A stretch of DNA of 64,000 nt from Embleya scabrispora (GTDB taxonomy: Bacteria > Actinomycetota > Actinomycetes > Streptomycetales > Streptomycetaceae). Below the pieces are notes generated by a model, which did not search any database, was not told the DNA's origin, and was given only the letters and a program-made list of their open reading frames with translations. The position numbers and the translations under genes are program-made. The stretch covers positions 124,001 to 188,000 of the forward strand of contig NZ_MWQN01000002.1 in assembly GCF_002024165.1 (NCBI RefSeq). Direction: 5' to 3'. Numbering within the stretch: position 1 is the stretch's first letter; each line of letters starts with the position of its first letter. Positions 24,313 through 33,762 of this stretch are shown piece by piece.

Positions 24313-26298
24313 TCAGATCAGGCCCGGTCGGCTCGCGAGTTCGCCGGCTTCCCGCATCCGGTCCAGCCCGTACGCCCGGACCGATTCGGCCAACCGGTAG
24401 CGGGGGCCGTCGGGTTCGATCGTCATCGCGACGAGGGAGCGGTCCACCAGGCGCGTCAGGGCGTCGACGGCATCGAGGTCGCCGTCGACCGCCCCGGCGA
24501 CCTCGATCGCGTCGGCGAGCCGCCGGTCGCCCTCGGTCACCGACAGGCGGCGCAACGCGGCCTGTTCGGGTGGGGACAGCAGATCCCAGCTCCAGTCCAG
24601 CATGGCGCGCAGGGTGCGGTGTCGTGCCGGGCCGGCCCGCCGGCCCGAGGCCACGATCGCGAATCGATCGTCCAGGCGGGCGGCCACCTCCGCGACGCCG
24701 AGGCCGCGTACCCGGGCGGCGGCCAGTTCCAGTGCGAGCGGGATCCCGTCCAGACGACGGCAGATCGTGGCGACGGCGGCGGCGTTGCCGGCATCGAGAC
24801 AAAAGCCCGGTACGGTCGCGGCGACCCGCTCGACGAACAGCTCCACGGCCGCGTGGCCCATCGGATCCTCCGGCGCAGACCCCGGCGAGGGCACCGGCAG
24901 GGGCGGAACGGGCCACAACCGCTCGCCCGGCACGGCCAACGGCTCCCGACCGGTGGCCAGAATCCGCAGACCTGGCACCGCACGCAGCAGCCCCTCGGCG
25001 ACGGTGGCAACCGCGTCGACGACGTGCTCGCAGGTGTCCAACACCAGGAGCAGCCGCCGGGACGCCAACGCGGCGGCCAACGGGCGCAGTTCGCCGCCGG
25101 CTCCCGGGACCGTGCCCAACTCGCGGGCGATCGCCGCGGCGACGTCCCCCGGGGTGGCGGTGGCGCGGTCAAGCTCCACGAGGTCGACGAATCCGACCGC
25201 TTCGACACCTGGGAGGCCATCCGCGACCGGCGGTGGTGCGCCCCGGGCCGCCTCGACCGCCAGCGCGGTTTTGCCCACACCGCCCGGGCCGGTGAGGGTG
25301 ACCAGCCGTTCCGTTGCCATCAACGCCCGCACCCGCGCCACCGCGTCGGCCCGGCCGACCAACGGCGTGAGCGCAACGGGCAACCCCAACGACACGGACG
25401 GGGCAGCGGCAAACGCGACGGGACCCGAGCCGGAGCCGGAGTCGGAGTCGGGCACAGCACCCGACCCCGCTGCCGAGTCCGGAACCCGTTCCGGCGCAGC
25501 GACCGGCCCCACGCGGGAATCCACCATCGCCGAACCCCGCGCAGTCGCCTGCAACCCGGGGTCCTGCCGGAGGATCCGCTCGTACAGCGCCGCCAACTCC
25601 GGCCCCGGATCCACGCCCAGTTCGTCCGCGAGCCGCTCGCGCAGTTCCGCGTACACCGCCAGGGCCTCGCTCTGCCGCCCGGCCAGGTACAGGGCGCGCA
25701 TGTACACCGCACGCAGACGTTCGCACAGCGGGTGGCGGGTCACCAGGTCGCCGATCTCGTCGACCGGCGAGGGCTGTTCGCCCAGGTCGAGCCGGGCCAG
25801 CGCGTGCTCTCCCTGGGCGGTGATCCGTTCCTTGTCCAGCCGCACGGCCACCGAGCGGGCGAACTCCTCGTCGGCGACGTCGGCGTACGCCGGCCCTCGT
25901 CCCAGCGCCAACGCATCGGTCAGCAGTGTCTTCCGGACCTGCGCGTCCTCGGTGGTCCTGGCCCGCTCGACCAGGACCCGGAAGCGGCCCGCGTCCACCG
26001 CGTCGAGCGAGACGGCGAGGCGATATCCGGGCGGCTGCCACACCACAAGGTCCCGTCCACCCGGTTCGGCGGCCTCCAGGGCGCGGCGCAGTTGGGACAC
26101 CCGGGTCTGCAGCGTGGCGACGGGGTTGCGCGGGAGTCGGCGGCCCCACAGGTCCTCGATCAGCCGGTCGGCAGGCACCGGTCGGCCCTCGTGGATCAGC
26201 AGATCCGCGAGCAGTGCGCGCACCTTCGCCTCCGGGATCGGCACCGACGCGCCGTCCTCCGTCCAGACGGCCAGCGGGCCGAGCACCCCGAATCGCAC
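24313..26298 (-). CDS. SARP/AfsR-type regulator with NB-ARC ATPase, without TPR tail
   Basis: 661 residues from GTG 26298. The N-terminal winged helix of OmpR type occupies residues 1-95 (VRALLADLLIHEGRPVPADR). The BTAD domain covers about 100-245. A Ser/Gly/Asp linker (SDSGSGSGP) is followed by an NB-ARC ATPase with Walker A GPGGVGKT (337-344), LLVLDTCEHV as Walker B, and GIPLALELAAARV. The protein stops soon after the ATPase arm (SVRAYGLDRMREAGEL), whereas AfsR-like proteins often continue for 300-400 residues of TPRs. Usually an activator of antibiotic clusters. Target unknown; the divergent reductase gene is one option. Confidence 0.9.
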   Translation of the reverse strand: MRFGVLGPLAVWTEDGASVPIPEAKVRALLADLLIHEGRPVPADRLIEDLWGRRLPRNPVATLQTRVSQLRRALEAAEPGGRDLVVWQPPGYRLAVSLDAVDAGRFRVLVERARTTEDAQVRKTLLTDALALGRGPAYADVADEEFARSVAVRLDKERITAQGEHALARLDLGEQPSPVDEIGDLVTRHPLCERLRAVYMRALYLAGRQSEALAVYAELRERLADELGVDPGPELAALYERILRQDPGLQATARGSAMVDSRVGPVAAPERVPDSAAGSGAVPDSDSGSGSGPVAFAAAPSVSLGLPVALTPLVGRADAVARVRALMATERLVTLTGPGGVGKTALAVEAARGAPPPVADGLPGVEAVGFVDLVELDRATATPGDVAAAIARELGTVPGAGGELRPLAAALASRRLLLVLDTCEHVVDAVATVAEGLLRAVPGLRILATGREPLAVPGERLWPVPPLPVPSPGSAPEDPMGHAAVELFVERVAATVPGFCLDAGNAAAVATICRRLDGIPLALELAAARVRGLGVAEVAARLDDRFAIVASGRRAGPARHRTLRAMLDWSWDLLSPPEQAALRRLSVTEGDRRLADAIEVAGAVDGDLDAVDALTRLVDRSLVAMTIEPDGPRYRLAESVRAYGLDRMREAGELASRPGLI

Positions 26299-26407
26299 CC
26301 TCGCACGCTACCCCACCCCGACCTACAGCCGATCGGAAGGAAACCGGAAGCGCGGCCCGCCAATGTATGGACTGCCGCACCGACCGAGAGACAAGGAAGT
26401 TCCGGCG

Positions 26408-27475
26408 ATGAACACGACGAACAACAGCACCGACAACCCCATCAACCTCAACAGCGACAACAGTTCCGACCACCCGCCCGTGAACCGGGAAATCCACCTG
26501 GTGTCACGCCCGGCGGGCGAACCGGAGGCCACGAACTTCGCACTGGTCGAGACGGAGATCCCGCAGCCCGCCGAAGGGCAGATCCTGGTCCGCAACAACT
26601 GGATGTCGGTGGACCCGTACATGCGCGGCCGGATGAACGACGACGCGTCCTACATCGTCCCGTTCGCGATCGGCGCCGTACTGGAGGGCCACGCGGTCGG
26701 CGAGGTGGTGGCCTCCCGCAGCGCGGAGATCGCCGTGGGCGCGACGGTGTCGCACTTCGCCGGGTGGCGGGAGTACGCGGTGATCGACGGCGCGGAGGCC
26801 ACCGTCCTGGACGTCTCGGCCACCCGCCCGCAGGACCACCTCGGCGCGCTGGGACAGGTCGGCTTCACGGCCTACCTCGCGGTCGCCGAGACCGCTCCGG
26901 TACGCCAGGGCGACGTGGTCTTCGTCTCCGGCGCCGCCGGTGCGGTGGGCAGTCTGGCCGGGCAGATCGCCCGCAACCTCGGCGCGTCCCGGGTGATCGG
27001 ATCGGCCGGCGGGCCCGAGAAGGGGCGGATCCTGACGGACGTGTTCGGCTTCGACGCCGCGATCGACTACCGGGCCGGTTCGATCGCGGAGCAGTTGGCG
27101 GAGGCGGCGCCGGAGGGCGTCGACGTGTACGTGGACAACGTCGGCGGAGACCACCTGGAGGCCGCGATCGGGGCGATGCGGATGCACGGGCGGGCCGCCA
27201 TCGTCGGCATGATCAGCGGCTACAACGCCACCGAACCGGTTCCGGGCCCGAGCAACCTCTATGACCTGGTACTTCGGCAACTGACCCTGAAGGGCCTCCT
27301 GGTCGTCGACCACTACGACAAGTTCCCGGCATACCTCGCGCAGGCGACGAAGTGGCTCGCGGAAGGCAGCCTGCGCACCCGGGAAACGATCGTGCACGGC
27401 ATCGACCGGGCCCCGGAAGCCTTCCTCGGCATGCTGCGCGGTGCCAACACCGGCAAAATGCTCGTCCGCCTGTAA
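26408..27475 (+). CDS. NADPH-dependent CurA-like alkenal/one reductase (MDR)
   Basis: 355 residues. Leukotriene B4 12-hydroxydehydrogenase / curcumin reductase family: WMSVDPYMRGRM in the catalytic domain, nucleotide loop VSGAAGAVGSLAGQIA, and VDVYVDNVGGDHLEAAI. It reduces enone double bonds with NADPH. Start at ATG 26408 behind AAGGAAG. This gives an odd Asn/Ser-rich N-terminal extension of about 24 residues before the conserved VNREIHL (GTG 26480 in frame but without ribosome site). A short hairpin (27494-27513, CGAAGCGG/CCGCTTCG) follows the stop. Confidence 0.9.
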   Translation: MNTTNNSTDNPINLNSDNSSDHPPVNREIHLVSRPAGEPEATNFALVETEIPQPAEGQILVRNNWMSVDPYMRGRMNDDASYIVPFAIGAVLEGHAVGEVVASRSAEIAVGATVSHFAGWREYAVIDGAEATVLDVSATRPQDHLGALGQVGFTAYLAVAETAPVRQGDVVFVSGAAGAVGSLAGQIARNLGASRVIGSAGGPEKGRILTDVFGFDAAIDYRAGSIAEQLAEAAPEGVDVYVDNVGGDHLEAAIGAMRMHGRAAIVGMISGYNATEPVPGPSNLYDLVLRQLTLKGLLVVDHYDKFPAYLAQATKWLAEGSLRTRETIVHGIDRAPEAFLGMLRGANTGKMLVRL

Positions 27476-27541
27476 CCGCACCGCCGACGGAGTCGAAGCG
27501 GGGCTCCGCTTCGCGGCGGCCGGGGCCGCAGGGCCGAACTC

Positions 27542-28411
27542 CTACTCCGCCTGGTGGACCACCGGATCCGCGCTCGTGCCCGGGAGGACCCGGGCCGCCG
27601 TGATGCGATGGGTCAGTTCGGTGTCGAATGCCGTTGTCGTCAGGTCGCGGCGGATGCGTTCGCGGGCCTCGTCGAAGGGCGGGGGGCTCGTCGACGGGTC
27701 CGCCCTACCGAGGAGTTCGGTGTAGCGAGCGCGCAACCGGGCCTCCGATACGTCCACTTCGAGGGTGCCTGCCAGTGCCGCCGACCACTCGGCCGTCTCG
27801 GTGCGGGCGAAGCCCTCCTCGTCGTAGCGCGGTACCCCCGGCATCGGGCGTCCGGACGAACGTGCCGCCTCTCGCCGGGCGTTCTCCGTGTCCAGGCGGG
27901 TACGGAAGCCCGCCTCGCTCGGGTCGGTCGACAGTCCGGCCTCGCACGCCCACCGGCGCAGCACGATATCCGCGACCGCCGCCCGCAGCGACCGCTCGAC
28001 CAGTACCTCGTGCGGCGTGCGGCCGGCGACCGGCGTGGCCCAGTAGGCGGTTCGGCCACCGTGCATCGGGAACTCGGCCACCACCTCCGCCCGCAGCCGC
28101 GTCGCCGCCCGCCGCAGGTGGGCCGCCGTCACCGGGACGCCGTCCACGGTCGCGACCACGGCGGCCGGATCGACGGGGGCGGCGGGCGGGGTCGCCGCAG
28201 CCGATCCCGCCCGCCCGGTGGCCGCCGAGAACGGGTCGAGGAGAAGCACCGCCAGTGCCCCGACCACGCCGAGCGCGGCGACGCCGAGCGCGACACGTGC
28301 CGCCACCCGGCGCCGCGCGGCGGAACCGGCGCCCGGAGCGCCCTCCACCGCCCGGCGCCTCACGGCGGAACCGGCCCTCGGTGCCCCCGCGGCCCGTTCT
28401 CGGCCGGGCAT
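27542..28411 (-). CDS. Membrane-anchored SurA-like N-terminal domain protein
   Basis: 289 residues. A basic N-terminus is followed by one transmembrane helix (VALGVAALGVVGALAVLLL, about 41-60), so the rest faces outside. The outer part resembles the SurA/PrsA N-terminal chaperone domain (VVATVDGVPVTAAHLRRAA ... RSLRAAVADIVLRRWACEAGL). No parvulin active site is clear. Its ATG overlaps the stop of the beta-helix gene by one base (TGATG), so the two are translationally coupled. It may fold or escort that secreted protein. It is the last gene of the importer operon. Confidence 0.7.
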   Translation of the reverse strand: MPGRERAAGAPRAGSAVRRRAVEGAPGAGSAARRRVAARVALGVAALGVVGALAVLLLDPFSAATGRAGSAAATPPAAPVDPAAVVATVDGVPVTAAHLRRAATRLRAEVVAEFPMHGGRTAYWATPVAGRTPHEVLVERSLRAAVADIVLRRWACEAGLSTDPSEAGFRTRLDTENARREAARSSGRPMPGVPRYDEEGFARTETAEWSAALAGTLEVDVSEARLRARYTELLGRADPSTSPPPFDEARERIRRDLTTTAFDTELTHRITAARVLPGTSADPVVHQAE

Positions 28412-30534
28412 CAGACGACCTTCACGTCGAACACGTGCAGGCCGGGCCCGGCGATCGGGCTGCCCGTCGGCAGGGTCACCGACGCCACCGTTCGGCCGGG
28501 GTCGATGGCGAGGGAGGCGACTCGTACCGTGACGTCCTCCTCGGAGCGGGCCGATGCCGGTGTGCGGTAGTCGGTCTGCGGCTTGTGGTGGTAGGCGGCC
28601 CGTACCGCGACCTGGTCGCTCGGGCCGGCGGTGGTGCTCCACCAGTCGCCGAGGGTCAGGGTCGCGGTCGTGGTGGTGCCGTCGGTGTAGGTGACGGTGG
28701 TCGTGCCGCTCTGGGCGCCGTACGCGCCCGCGCCCAGCACCACCAGGCGGCTGCCGTGGCCGCTCAGCGCGATCCGCTGGCCGGCGGCCTTGACGTTGTC
28801 CGGCAGGCCGTAGGCGCGCGGATGCCAGGTGAACTCGGCCCCGCCGGCGGAAACTCGGGCGCCCCGGGCGTAGCCGGCCGCCGCCAGCGCCTGGCCGGAG
28901 TAGCTGCGGCCGGACAGTCCGAAGCCGCCGACGTCGGGATTGGCGTCGTCACCGACGCCGACGTTGTTGTACGCGGCGGCGATCGAGGGGTACAGCGGCG
29001 GCGCGGCCACCGCCGGGCCGTTGTACGCACCCCGGTTGACCCCCGTCCCATCCGAAGGGACGGCGTTGCCGAAGTAGTCGCTCGTGCCCAGGCCGGGAAC
29101 GGCAACTCCCGTGCCCAGTGCGGGAGAGCCCGCGAGCAGCGCGTAACCGGCCGCGTCGGTGCGGCCGGTCGCCGTACCCGGTGCGGCCAACCTCGGGTCG
29201 GTGGTCACGGCGGAGGTGTCGCCGGTGGGCGCGGCAAATCCGCCGTGGTAGACGTTGGCCCGATAGGCGACACCCGTGCCGATGGGCAGCGCACCCTGAC
29301 CGGCGACGAAGACGTTGTTGGCGACGAGGGTGTTCGCACCGGGGCCGTTGGGGAGTTCGACGTCGAGCTTCTTGCTCGGGCAGAAGAAGGTGTTGTTGTA
29401 CATCCGCAGCGGACTGGTGTTGTCCCCCGAGGCGTTGGCTCTGATCCGGCAGTCGTCCTGGGCGATGTTGAAGCGCAGCACCTGGGTGGCGTGGAAGTTG
29501 CCGAAGGAGGTGCAGTTCTGGCAACCCAGGTAGAAACCGCCGCCGTTGTCGTGCGAGTAGTTGAACTGGTAGGTGCAGGATCCGGTGATCGCGCCGTCGC
29601 AGTCCCAGGCGGTGGAGTCGAAGATCGACGGCCGCTGACGGGTGACCTCGTTGTATTGGAACACCGGGTCGCGCGAGTTGATCGGCCACATGCCGGCGAA
29701 GTTGCCGTTCACATAGGGGTACTTGCCGCCTCCGCCGTCGTCGAAGAGGTTGTATTCGACGAGCGGCGCGTCCGAGCCGTGCACCACGATGCCGTCGCCG
29801 CCGACGCTGCGGATGGTGTTCGCCCGAATCAGTACGTCGCGGTGGAAGTCGGCGGGCTTGACCGAGATCTTGATGCCGCCACCACCGGTGTCGTGGACCT
29901 GGTTGTCGGCGATGGTGATGCCCTCGATCGGGCCGGCGGTCGGTTTGCCGAGCACGACGATGCCGGCCGACGCGGAGAACCAGCCCGCGTTGGCGCCCGT
30001 CTTGTCGCTCCAGCCGGCGACGTCGGAAACCTCCAGGTCGCGCAGCACGATCCCGTACTTGCGGTCCGGGGTGGTGGTGTCGACCTGAACCCCGGTACGC
30101 AGCGCCTGGGTCGGCGCCGGATTGGTCACGTGCAGGCCCTGTACGGTCCACCAGCTCTGGTCGACCAGGCGGAGGGTGGCGGGGCCGCCGGTACCTTGCA
30201 CGATCGGGCGTGGGCCTTCGCCGTAGGCGCCGATCGTGACGGGGTCGCCGGGGGCGCCGTTGCCCCTGGGTTGCAGCGTGCCGACGCAGACGGTACCGGC
30301 GCGGAGCAGGATGCGGTCGCCGCCGGCGTAGGTACGGGAGTTGACGGCGCTCAGGTCGCCGAGCGGGTCGTCGGGGCTGCCGGCGCCGTCGGGTCGGCCC
30401 ACACCGCAGTCGACGTAGGTCGTGGTGGGGCCGGTCGTCGCGGCGCCGGCGGTCGGGGCGAGGGCGGCCAGGCCGGCCAGGCTCGCCATGAGGGTTGTCG
30501 CCAAAGTGGCGGCGATCGGTCTGAAGCCGTGCAT
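28411..30534 (-). CDS. Secreted right-handed parallel beta-helix protein
   Basis: 707 residues from ATG 30534 after GGAGG. Signal peptide (LATTLMASLAGLAALAPTAGA, cleavage near 31-32). Residues 35 to about 480 form beta-helix coils with repeated patterns such as ITIADNQVHDTGGGGIKIS, VLIRANTIRSVGGDGIVVHG and FQYNEVTRQRPSIFDSTAWD; several Cys may form disulfides. The C-terminal 200 residues look like a beta-sandwich binding domain (LVVLGAGAYGAQSGTTTVTY). This fold is typical of polysaccharide lyases, pectate-type hydrolases and epimerases, but I cannot name the catalytic residues. The neighbouring sugar importer and DUF2264 enzyme suggest a uronic-acid-containing glycan. Confidence 0.85.
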   Translation of the reverse strand: MHGFRPIAATLATTLMASLAGLAALAPTAGAATTGPTTTYVDCGVGRPDGAGSPDDPLGDLSAVNSRTYAGGDRILLRAGTVCVGTLQPRGNGAPGDPVTIGAYGEGPRPIVQGTGGPATLRLVDQSWWTVQGLHVTNPAPTQALRTGVQVDTTTPDRKYGIVLRDLEVSDVAGWSDKTGANAGWFSASAGIVVLGKPTAGPIEGITIADNQVHDTGGGGIKISVKPADFHRDVLIRANTIRSVGGDGIVVHGSDAPLVEYNLFDDGGGGKYPYVNGNFAGMWPINSRDPVFQYNEVTRQRPSIFDSTAWDCDGAITGSCTYQFNYSHDNGGGFYLGCQNCTSFGNFHATQVLRFNIAQDDCRIRANASGDNTSPLRMYNNTFFCPSKKLDVELPNGPGANTLVANNVFVAGQGALPIGTGVAYRANVYHGGFAAPTGDTSAVTTDPRLAAPGTATGRTDAAGYALLAGSPALGTGVAVPGLGTSDYFGNAVPSDGTGVNRGAYNGPAVAAPPLYPSIAAAYNNVGVGDDANPDVGGFGLSGRSYSGQALAAAGYARGARVSAGGAEFTWHPRAYGLPDNVKAAGQRIALSGHGSRLVVLGAGAYGAQSGTTTVTYTDGTTTTATLTLGDWWSTTAGPSDQVAVRAAYHHKPQTDYRTPASARSEEDVTVRVASLAIDPGRTVASVTLPTGSPIAGPGLHVFDVKVV

Positions 30535-30611
30535 GTGACCTCCGGTCGAGGGGGCCTTGCAAGTGCGTCCGGCGGGGGCCGGAAGGTGTGGCTCGGGTTG
30601 GCTTGTCGGGT

Positions 30612-30680
30612 GGCCTCAAACGCCGGCCGGGCTGAAAGGTGGCTCCAGACGCCGACCGGGCTGAGGGTGGGCTCGAACAG
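30612..30680. repeat. Short degenerate tandem repeat (about 28 bp)
   Basis: Two adjacent units of 29 and 28 bp share GGC-CTC/TCC-A-ACGCCG-CCGGGCTGA and are followed by a partial third unit. They lie in the gap between the 2-hydroxyacid dehydrogenase stop and the beta-helix gene. Function unknown; could be slippage or RNA structure between operon genes. Confidence 0.5.
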
Positions 30681-30709
30681 GGTTTGGGTGTCGGGTGGGT
30701 GGGACGGGG

Positions 30710-31765
30710 TCAGGCTGAGCGGGTCAGGCTGGCTGGTTCCACCTCGTGGGCGAAGGGTTCGCCCCTGGTGTAGCGGTCCAGTTCGTCGAGGGCCGAGGCG
30801 ACCATGCGGCGGAGTTCGCCGCCGAGGGAGCCTGCGATGTGCGGCGTCAGCAGCACGTTGGGCAGGTCGTAGAGCGGGGACGCGGGCGGGAGGACGTCGG
30901 GTTCCGTGACGTCGATGACCGCGTCGAGGCGGCCTGCGACCAGCTCTTCCGTGAGGGCTTCCTGGTCCACCAGCGAGCCGCGGGCGGTATTGATCAAGGT
31001 GGCGCCGTCCCGCATCAGGGCCAGCCGGCGGCGGTCCAACAGGTGCCGGGTGGATTCCAGTTCGGGTGCGTGCACGCTGACCACGTCGGATCGGCGCATC
31101 AGTTCGTCCAGGTCCACCCGTCGCGCGCCGAGCGCCTCGGCCTGATCGGTGGTCACGTACGGGTCGTGCAGCAGCAGTTCGAAGTCGAACGGGCGCAGCA
31201 GTTCGAGCACGCGCCGGCCGATCCGGGACGCGCCCACGATCCCGATGGTGCGCCGGTAGTTGCCGAATCCGGGGAACCGGGCGTCCCAGTCGACCAGGCG
31301 CCGCTCCGCGCGGTAGGCGTCCCGGATCCGCAGCACTCGCTTGTTGGCGAACAGCACGGCGGCGACCGTGTATTCGGCCACCGGCAGCGCGTTGGCCGCC
31401 GCGCCGGAGGAGACGATCAGGCCGCGGGCCCAGGCCGCGTCGGTCAGGTGGTGCTTGACCGATCCCGCCGCGTGCACCACGGCACGCAGCCTCGGCGCAC
31501 GGGCCAAAACCGCCTCGTCCAGGGGCGCGCTGCCCCAGCAGGTGAACAGCACCTCGGCCTCGGCCAGCGCGGCGGCCGCGTCGGGGGCGGCGAAGTCGGC
31601 CGCGATCAGGTCCAGGTCGACCTCGGCGAGCGCGGCCAGTCGGGTCCGGGCCTCGTCGTCCAGGATGCGGGCGGCCACGGCCGGGTCCATCGCGAGCAAT
31701 ACCCTCGGTCGCCGCCGTTCCGGGCCGCCGAGTCGGGTGGTGGTGGTACTCGTGCCGTCGGTCAC
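30710..31765 (-). CDS. D-2-hydroxyacid dehydrogenase
   Basis: 351 residues starting at GTG 31765, whose GTGA overlaps the stop of the upstream permease by 4 bp. It has the NAD-binding loop TIGIVGASRIGRRVLELL, catalytic Arg in TARGSLVDQ, the acidic residue in DVTEPDVLP and catalytic His in LTPHIAGSLGGE. It interconverts 2-oxoacids and D-2-hydroxyacids with NAD(P)H. Inside a glycan import operon it may process a uronate-derived keto acid; the actual substrate is unknown. Confidence 0.9.
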   Translation of the reverse strand: MTDGTSTTTTRLGGPERRRPRVLLAMDPAVAARILDDEARTRLAALAEVDLDLIAADFAAPDAAAALAEAEVLFTCWGSAPLDEAVLARAPRLRAVVHAAGSVKHHLTDAAWARGLIVSSGAAANALPVAEYTVAAVLFANKRVLRIRDAYRAERRLVDWDARFPGFGNYRRTIGIVGASRIGRRVLELLRPFDFELLLHDPYVTTDQAEALGARRVDLDELMRRSDVVSVHAPELESTRHLLDRRRLALMRDGATLINTARGSLVDQEALTEELVAGRLDAVIDVTEPDVLPPASPLYDLPNVLLTPHIAGSLGGELRRMVASALDELDRYTRGEPFAHEVEPASLTRSA

Positions 31766-32718
31766 TTGACGCTCCCCGCGGACAGCCCCGAACGCCAGTG
31801 GCGCTGGAGCGAGACGAAGGCGACGACCAGCGGGACGACGGCCATCAGGGATCCGGTGATCACCAGCGGGTAGAACTCGGGCGACGCGTGCGCGTTGGTG
31901 TTCCACGAGTACAGGCCCAGGCTCACCGGGTAGAGCTTTTGGTCGGAGAGCATCACCAGGGGCAGGAAGAAGTTGTTCCAGATCGCGGTGAACTGGAACA
32001 GGAAGATGGTCACGAAGCCCGGCATCATCATCGGCAGGGCCACCGAGCGGAAGGTGCGGATCTCGCCGGCGCCGTCCATCCGGGCCGCTTCCAATACCTC
32101 TCCGGGGATGTATCCGGCGCTGAACACCCGCGCCAGGTAGACCCCGAAGGGGTTGACGATCACCGGGATGAACACCGCCCAGAAGGTGTTGACCAAACCC
32201 ACCTTGGAGGCGAGCAGGTACAGCGGCAGAGCCACCGCGGTGGTGGGCACGAGTACGCCGAGCAGCACGCCGCCGAACAACTTCTCCTTCCCGGGGAAGT
32301 CGAACTTGTCGAACGCGTAGCCGGCCAACACGCTCACGAACGAGCCCAGGGCGGCGCCGACGCCCGCGTACAGCAGGCTGTTGAGGTACCAGCGCCAGTA
32401 GATCCCGTCGCTCTCGTTGTTCACCGCCTTGACGTTCTCGGTGAAGTGGAATCCGTCGAACGCGAAGCCGTCGCCGCCGAACAGGCCGCCCATGTCCTTG
32501 GTCGCGGCGATCAGCAACCAGGCCAGCGGCAGCAGCATGTAGAGGGTGGCCAGGACCAGGGCCCCGTTGACCGCCATCTTGGACATCAGCGCCTGGGTGG
32601 CGCGGCCCTTGGCGCGTGGGCGGCGGGCCGGTCGATCTGTGCGGGCGGGAGTCGGCGCGGGCGTGTCGGCCGCGACGCCGCCCGAGTGCTCGCCCGAGTG
32701 CTGCACGGTGGTGCTCAT
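31762..32718 (-). CDS. Carbohydrate ABC transporter permease (MalG type)
   Basis: 318 residues with about six transmembrane helices, preceded by a roughly 40-residue Pro/Thr/Arg-rich cytoplasmic N-terminus. The EAA loop that contacts the ATPase is EAARMDGAGEIRTFRSVALP. Its ATG overlaps the stop of the partner permease (ATGA). Together with that protein and the lipoprotein it forms a CUT1-family sugar importer. No ATPase gene is present, so a shared MsiK-type ATPase is expected. Confidence 0.93.
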   Translation of the reverse strand: MSTTVQHSGEHSGGVAADTPAPTPARTDRPARRPRAKGRATQALMSKMAVNGALVLATLYMLLPLAWLLIAATKDMGGLFGGDGFAFDGFHFTENVKAVNNESDGIYWRWYLNSLLYAGVGAALGSFVSVLAGYAFDKFDFPGKEKLFGGVLLGVLVPTTAVALPLYLLASKVGLVNTFWAVFIPVIVNPFGVYLARVFSAGYIPGEVLEAARMDGAGEIRTFRSVALPMMMPGFVTIFLFQFTAIWNNFFLPLVMLSDQKLYPVSLGLYSWNTNAHASPEFYPLVITGSLMAVVPLVVAFVSLQRHWRSGLSAGSVK

Positions 32719-33620
32719 GCGGTCCTCCGTCCGGACGACAGGCGGGTGACGCCGAACGACAGCGCCGCGGCGAACACGGCCAGCAGCACCGAGGCGGCGG
32801 CGGCCAAGCCGAAGTCGTTGGCGCGGAAGGCGGCCGAGTAGGCGTACATGTTGGGCGTCCAGGAGCTGCCGACGGCCGGATTGGCGTCGCTGAGGATGGA
32901 CGGCTCGGTGAACAGTTGCAGCGAGCCGATGATGGTGAACAACATCGTCATGGCGACGGCGGCGCGGATCATCGGGATCTTCACCGACACCGCGATGCGC
33001 ACCGGCCCGGCCCCGTCGACGGTGGCCGCCTCGACCACCTCGCGCGGGATCGCCTGGAGCGCGGCGTAGAAGATGATCATGTTGTAGCCGATCCACTCCC
33101 ACGTGGCGATGTTGACGATCGAGAACAGCGCGGTGTCCGAGGCCAGGAAGTCCCAGTGCAGACCGCCGGATTCGAGCAGGTCGATGATCGGGCTCAGACC
33201 GGGGGTGTACAGGTAGACCCAGATCAGCGCGGCGATGATGCCGGGCACCGCGTGCGGCAGGAACAGCGCGAGTTGGAAGAACCTGCGGGCCCGGGCCAGC
33301 GCCGAGTCGAGCAGCAGCGCCAGCACGAGTGCGGCGCCGACCATGATCGGGATGTACAGCAGGCAGTACAGGCCGATCGCGATGAAACCGTCGCGGAACT
33401 TGTCGTCGCCGAGCGCGTCGGCGTAGTTGCCGAGGCCGGTGAACACCCGTCTGGTGCCGCCGAAGCCCAGGCCCGAGGTCTTCTCGGTGAACAGGCTGAG
33501 CCAGATCGCGTACCCGATCGGCACGATCATGGTGGCGATGAACAGCACGTAGAACGGGGTCAGGAACAGGGCGGCGGTGGTCTTCCGGCGCCGGCGGCCG
33601 GCGCGCAGGGATGTGTTCAT
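32715..33620 (-). CDS. Carbohydrate ABC transporter permease (MalF type)
   Basis: 301 residues, about six transmembrane helices (first: TTAALFLTPFYVLFIATMIV). The EAA loop is VVEAATVDGAGPVRIAVSVKIP. ATG 33620 has GGAAGC upstream. It lies 222 bp downstream of the binding-protein gene, unusually far for a CUT1 operon; that gap contains a short tandem repeat. Partner of the MalG-type permease. Confidence 0.93.
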   Translation of the reverse strand: MNTSLRAGRRRRKTTAALFLTPFYVLFIATMIVPIGYAIWLSLFTEKTSGLGFGGTRRVFTGLGNYADALGDDKFRDGFIAIGLYCLLYIPIMVGAALVLALLLDSALARARRFFQLALFLPHAVPGIIAALIWVYLYTPGLSPIIDLLESGGLHWDFLASDTALFSIVNIATWEWIGYNMIIFYAALQAIPREVVEAATVDGAGPVRIAVSVKIPMIRAAVAMTMLFTIIGSLQLFTEPSILSDANPAVGSSWTPNMYAYSAAFRANDFGLAAAASVLLAVFAAALSFGVTRLSSGRRTA

Positions 33621-33762
33621 GGAGTGGAACTGCTTCCTGGTGGCGGTCCCCCGACGCGCGACGGCGCGGCGCGTGTCGGGGGCCTGCGGATCTCGGATCC
33701 GGAATCGTCGTCGCCGGGCGGGCCCGGCGCGAGGCGTCGACGGTCGGTCGGGCGGCGGACCG

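Noticed and set aside
25430-25475. GAGCCG/GAGTCG hexamer repeat
   Set aside because: It is the codon-level repeat of the Ser/Gly/Asp linker inside the SARP-type regulator, not a separate element.
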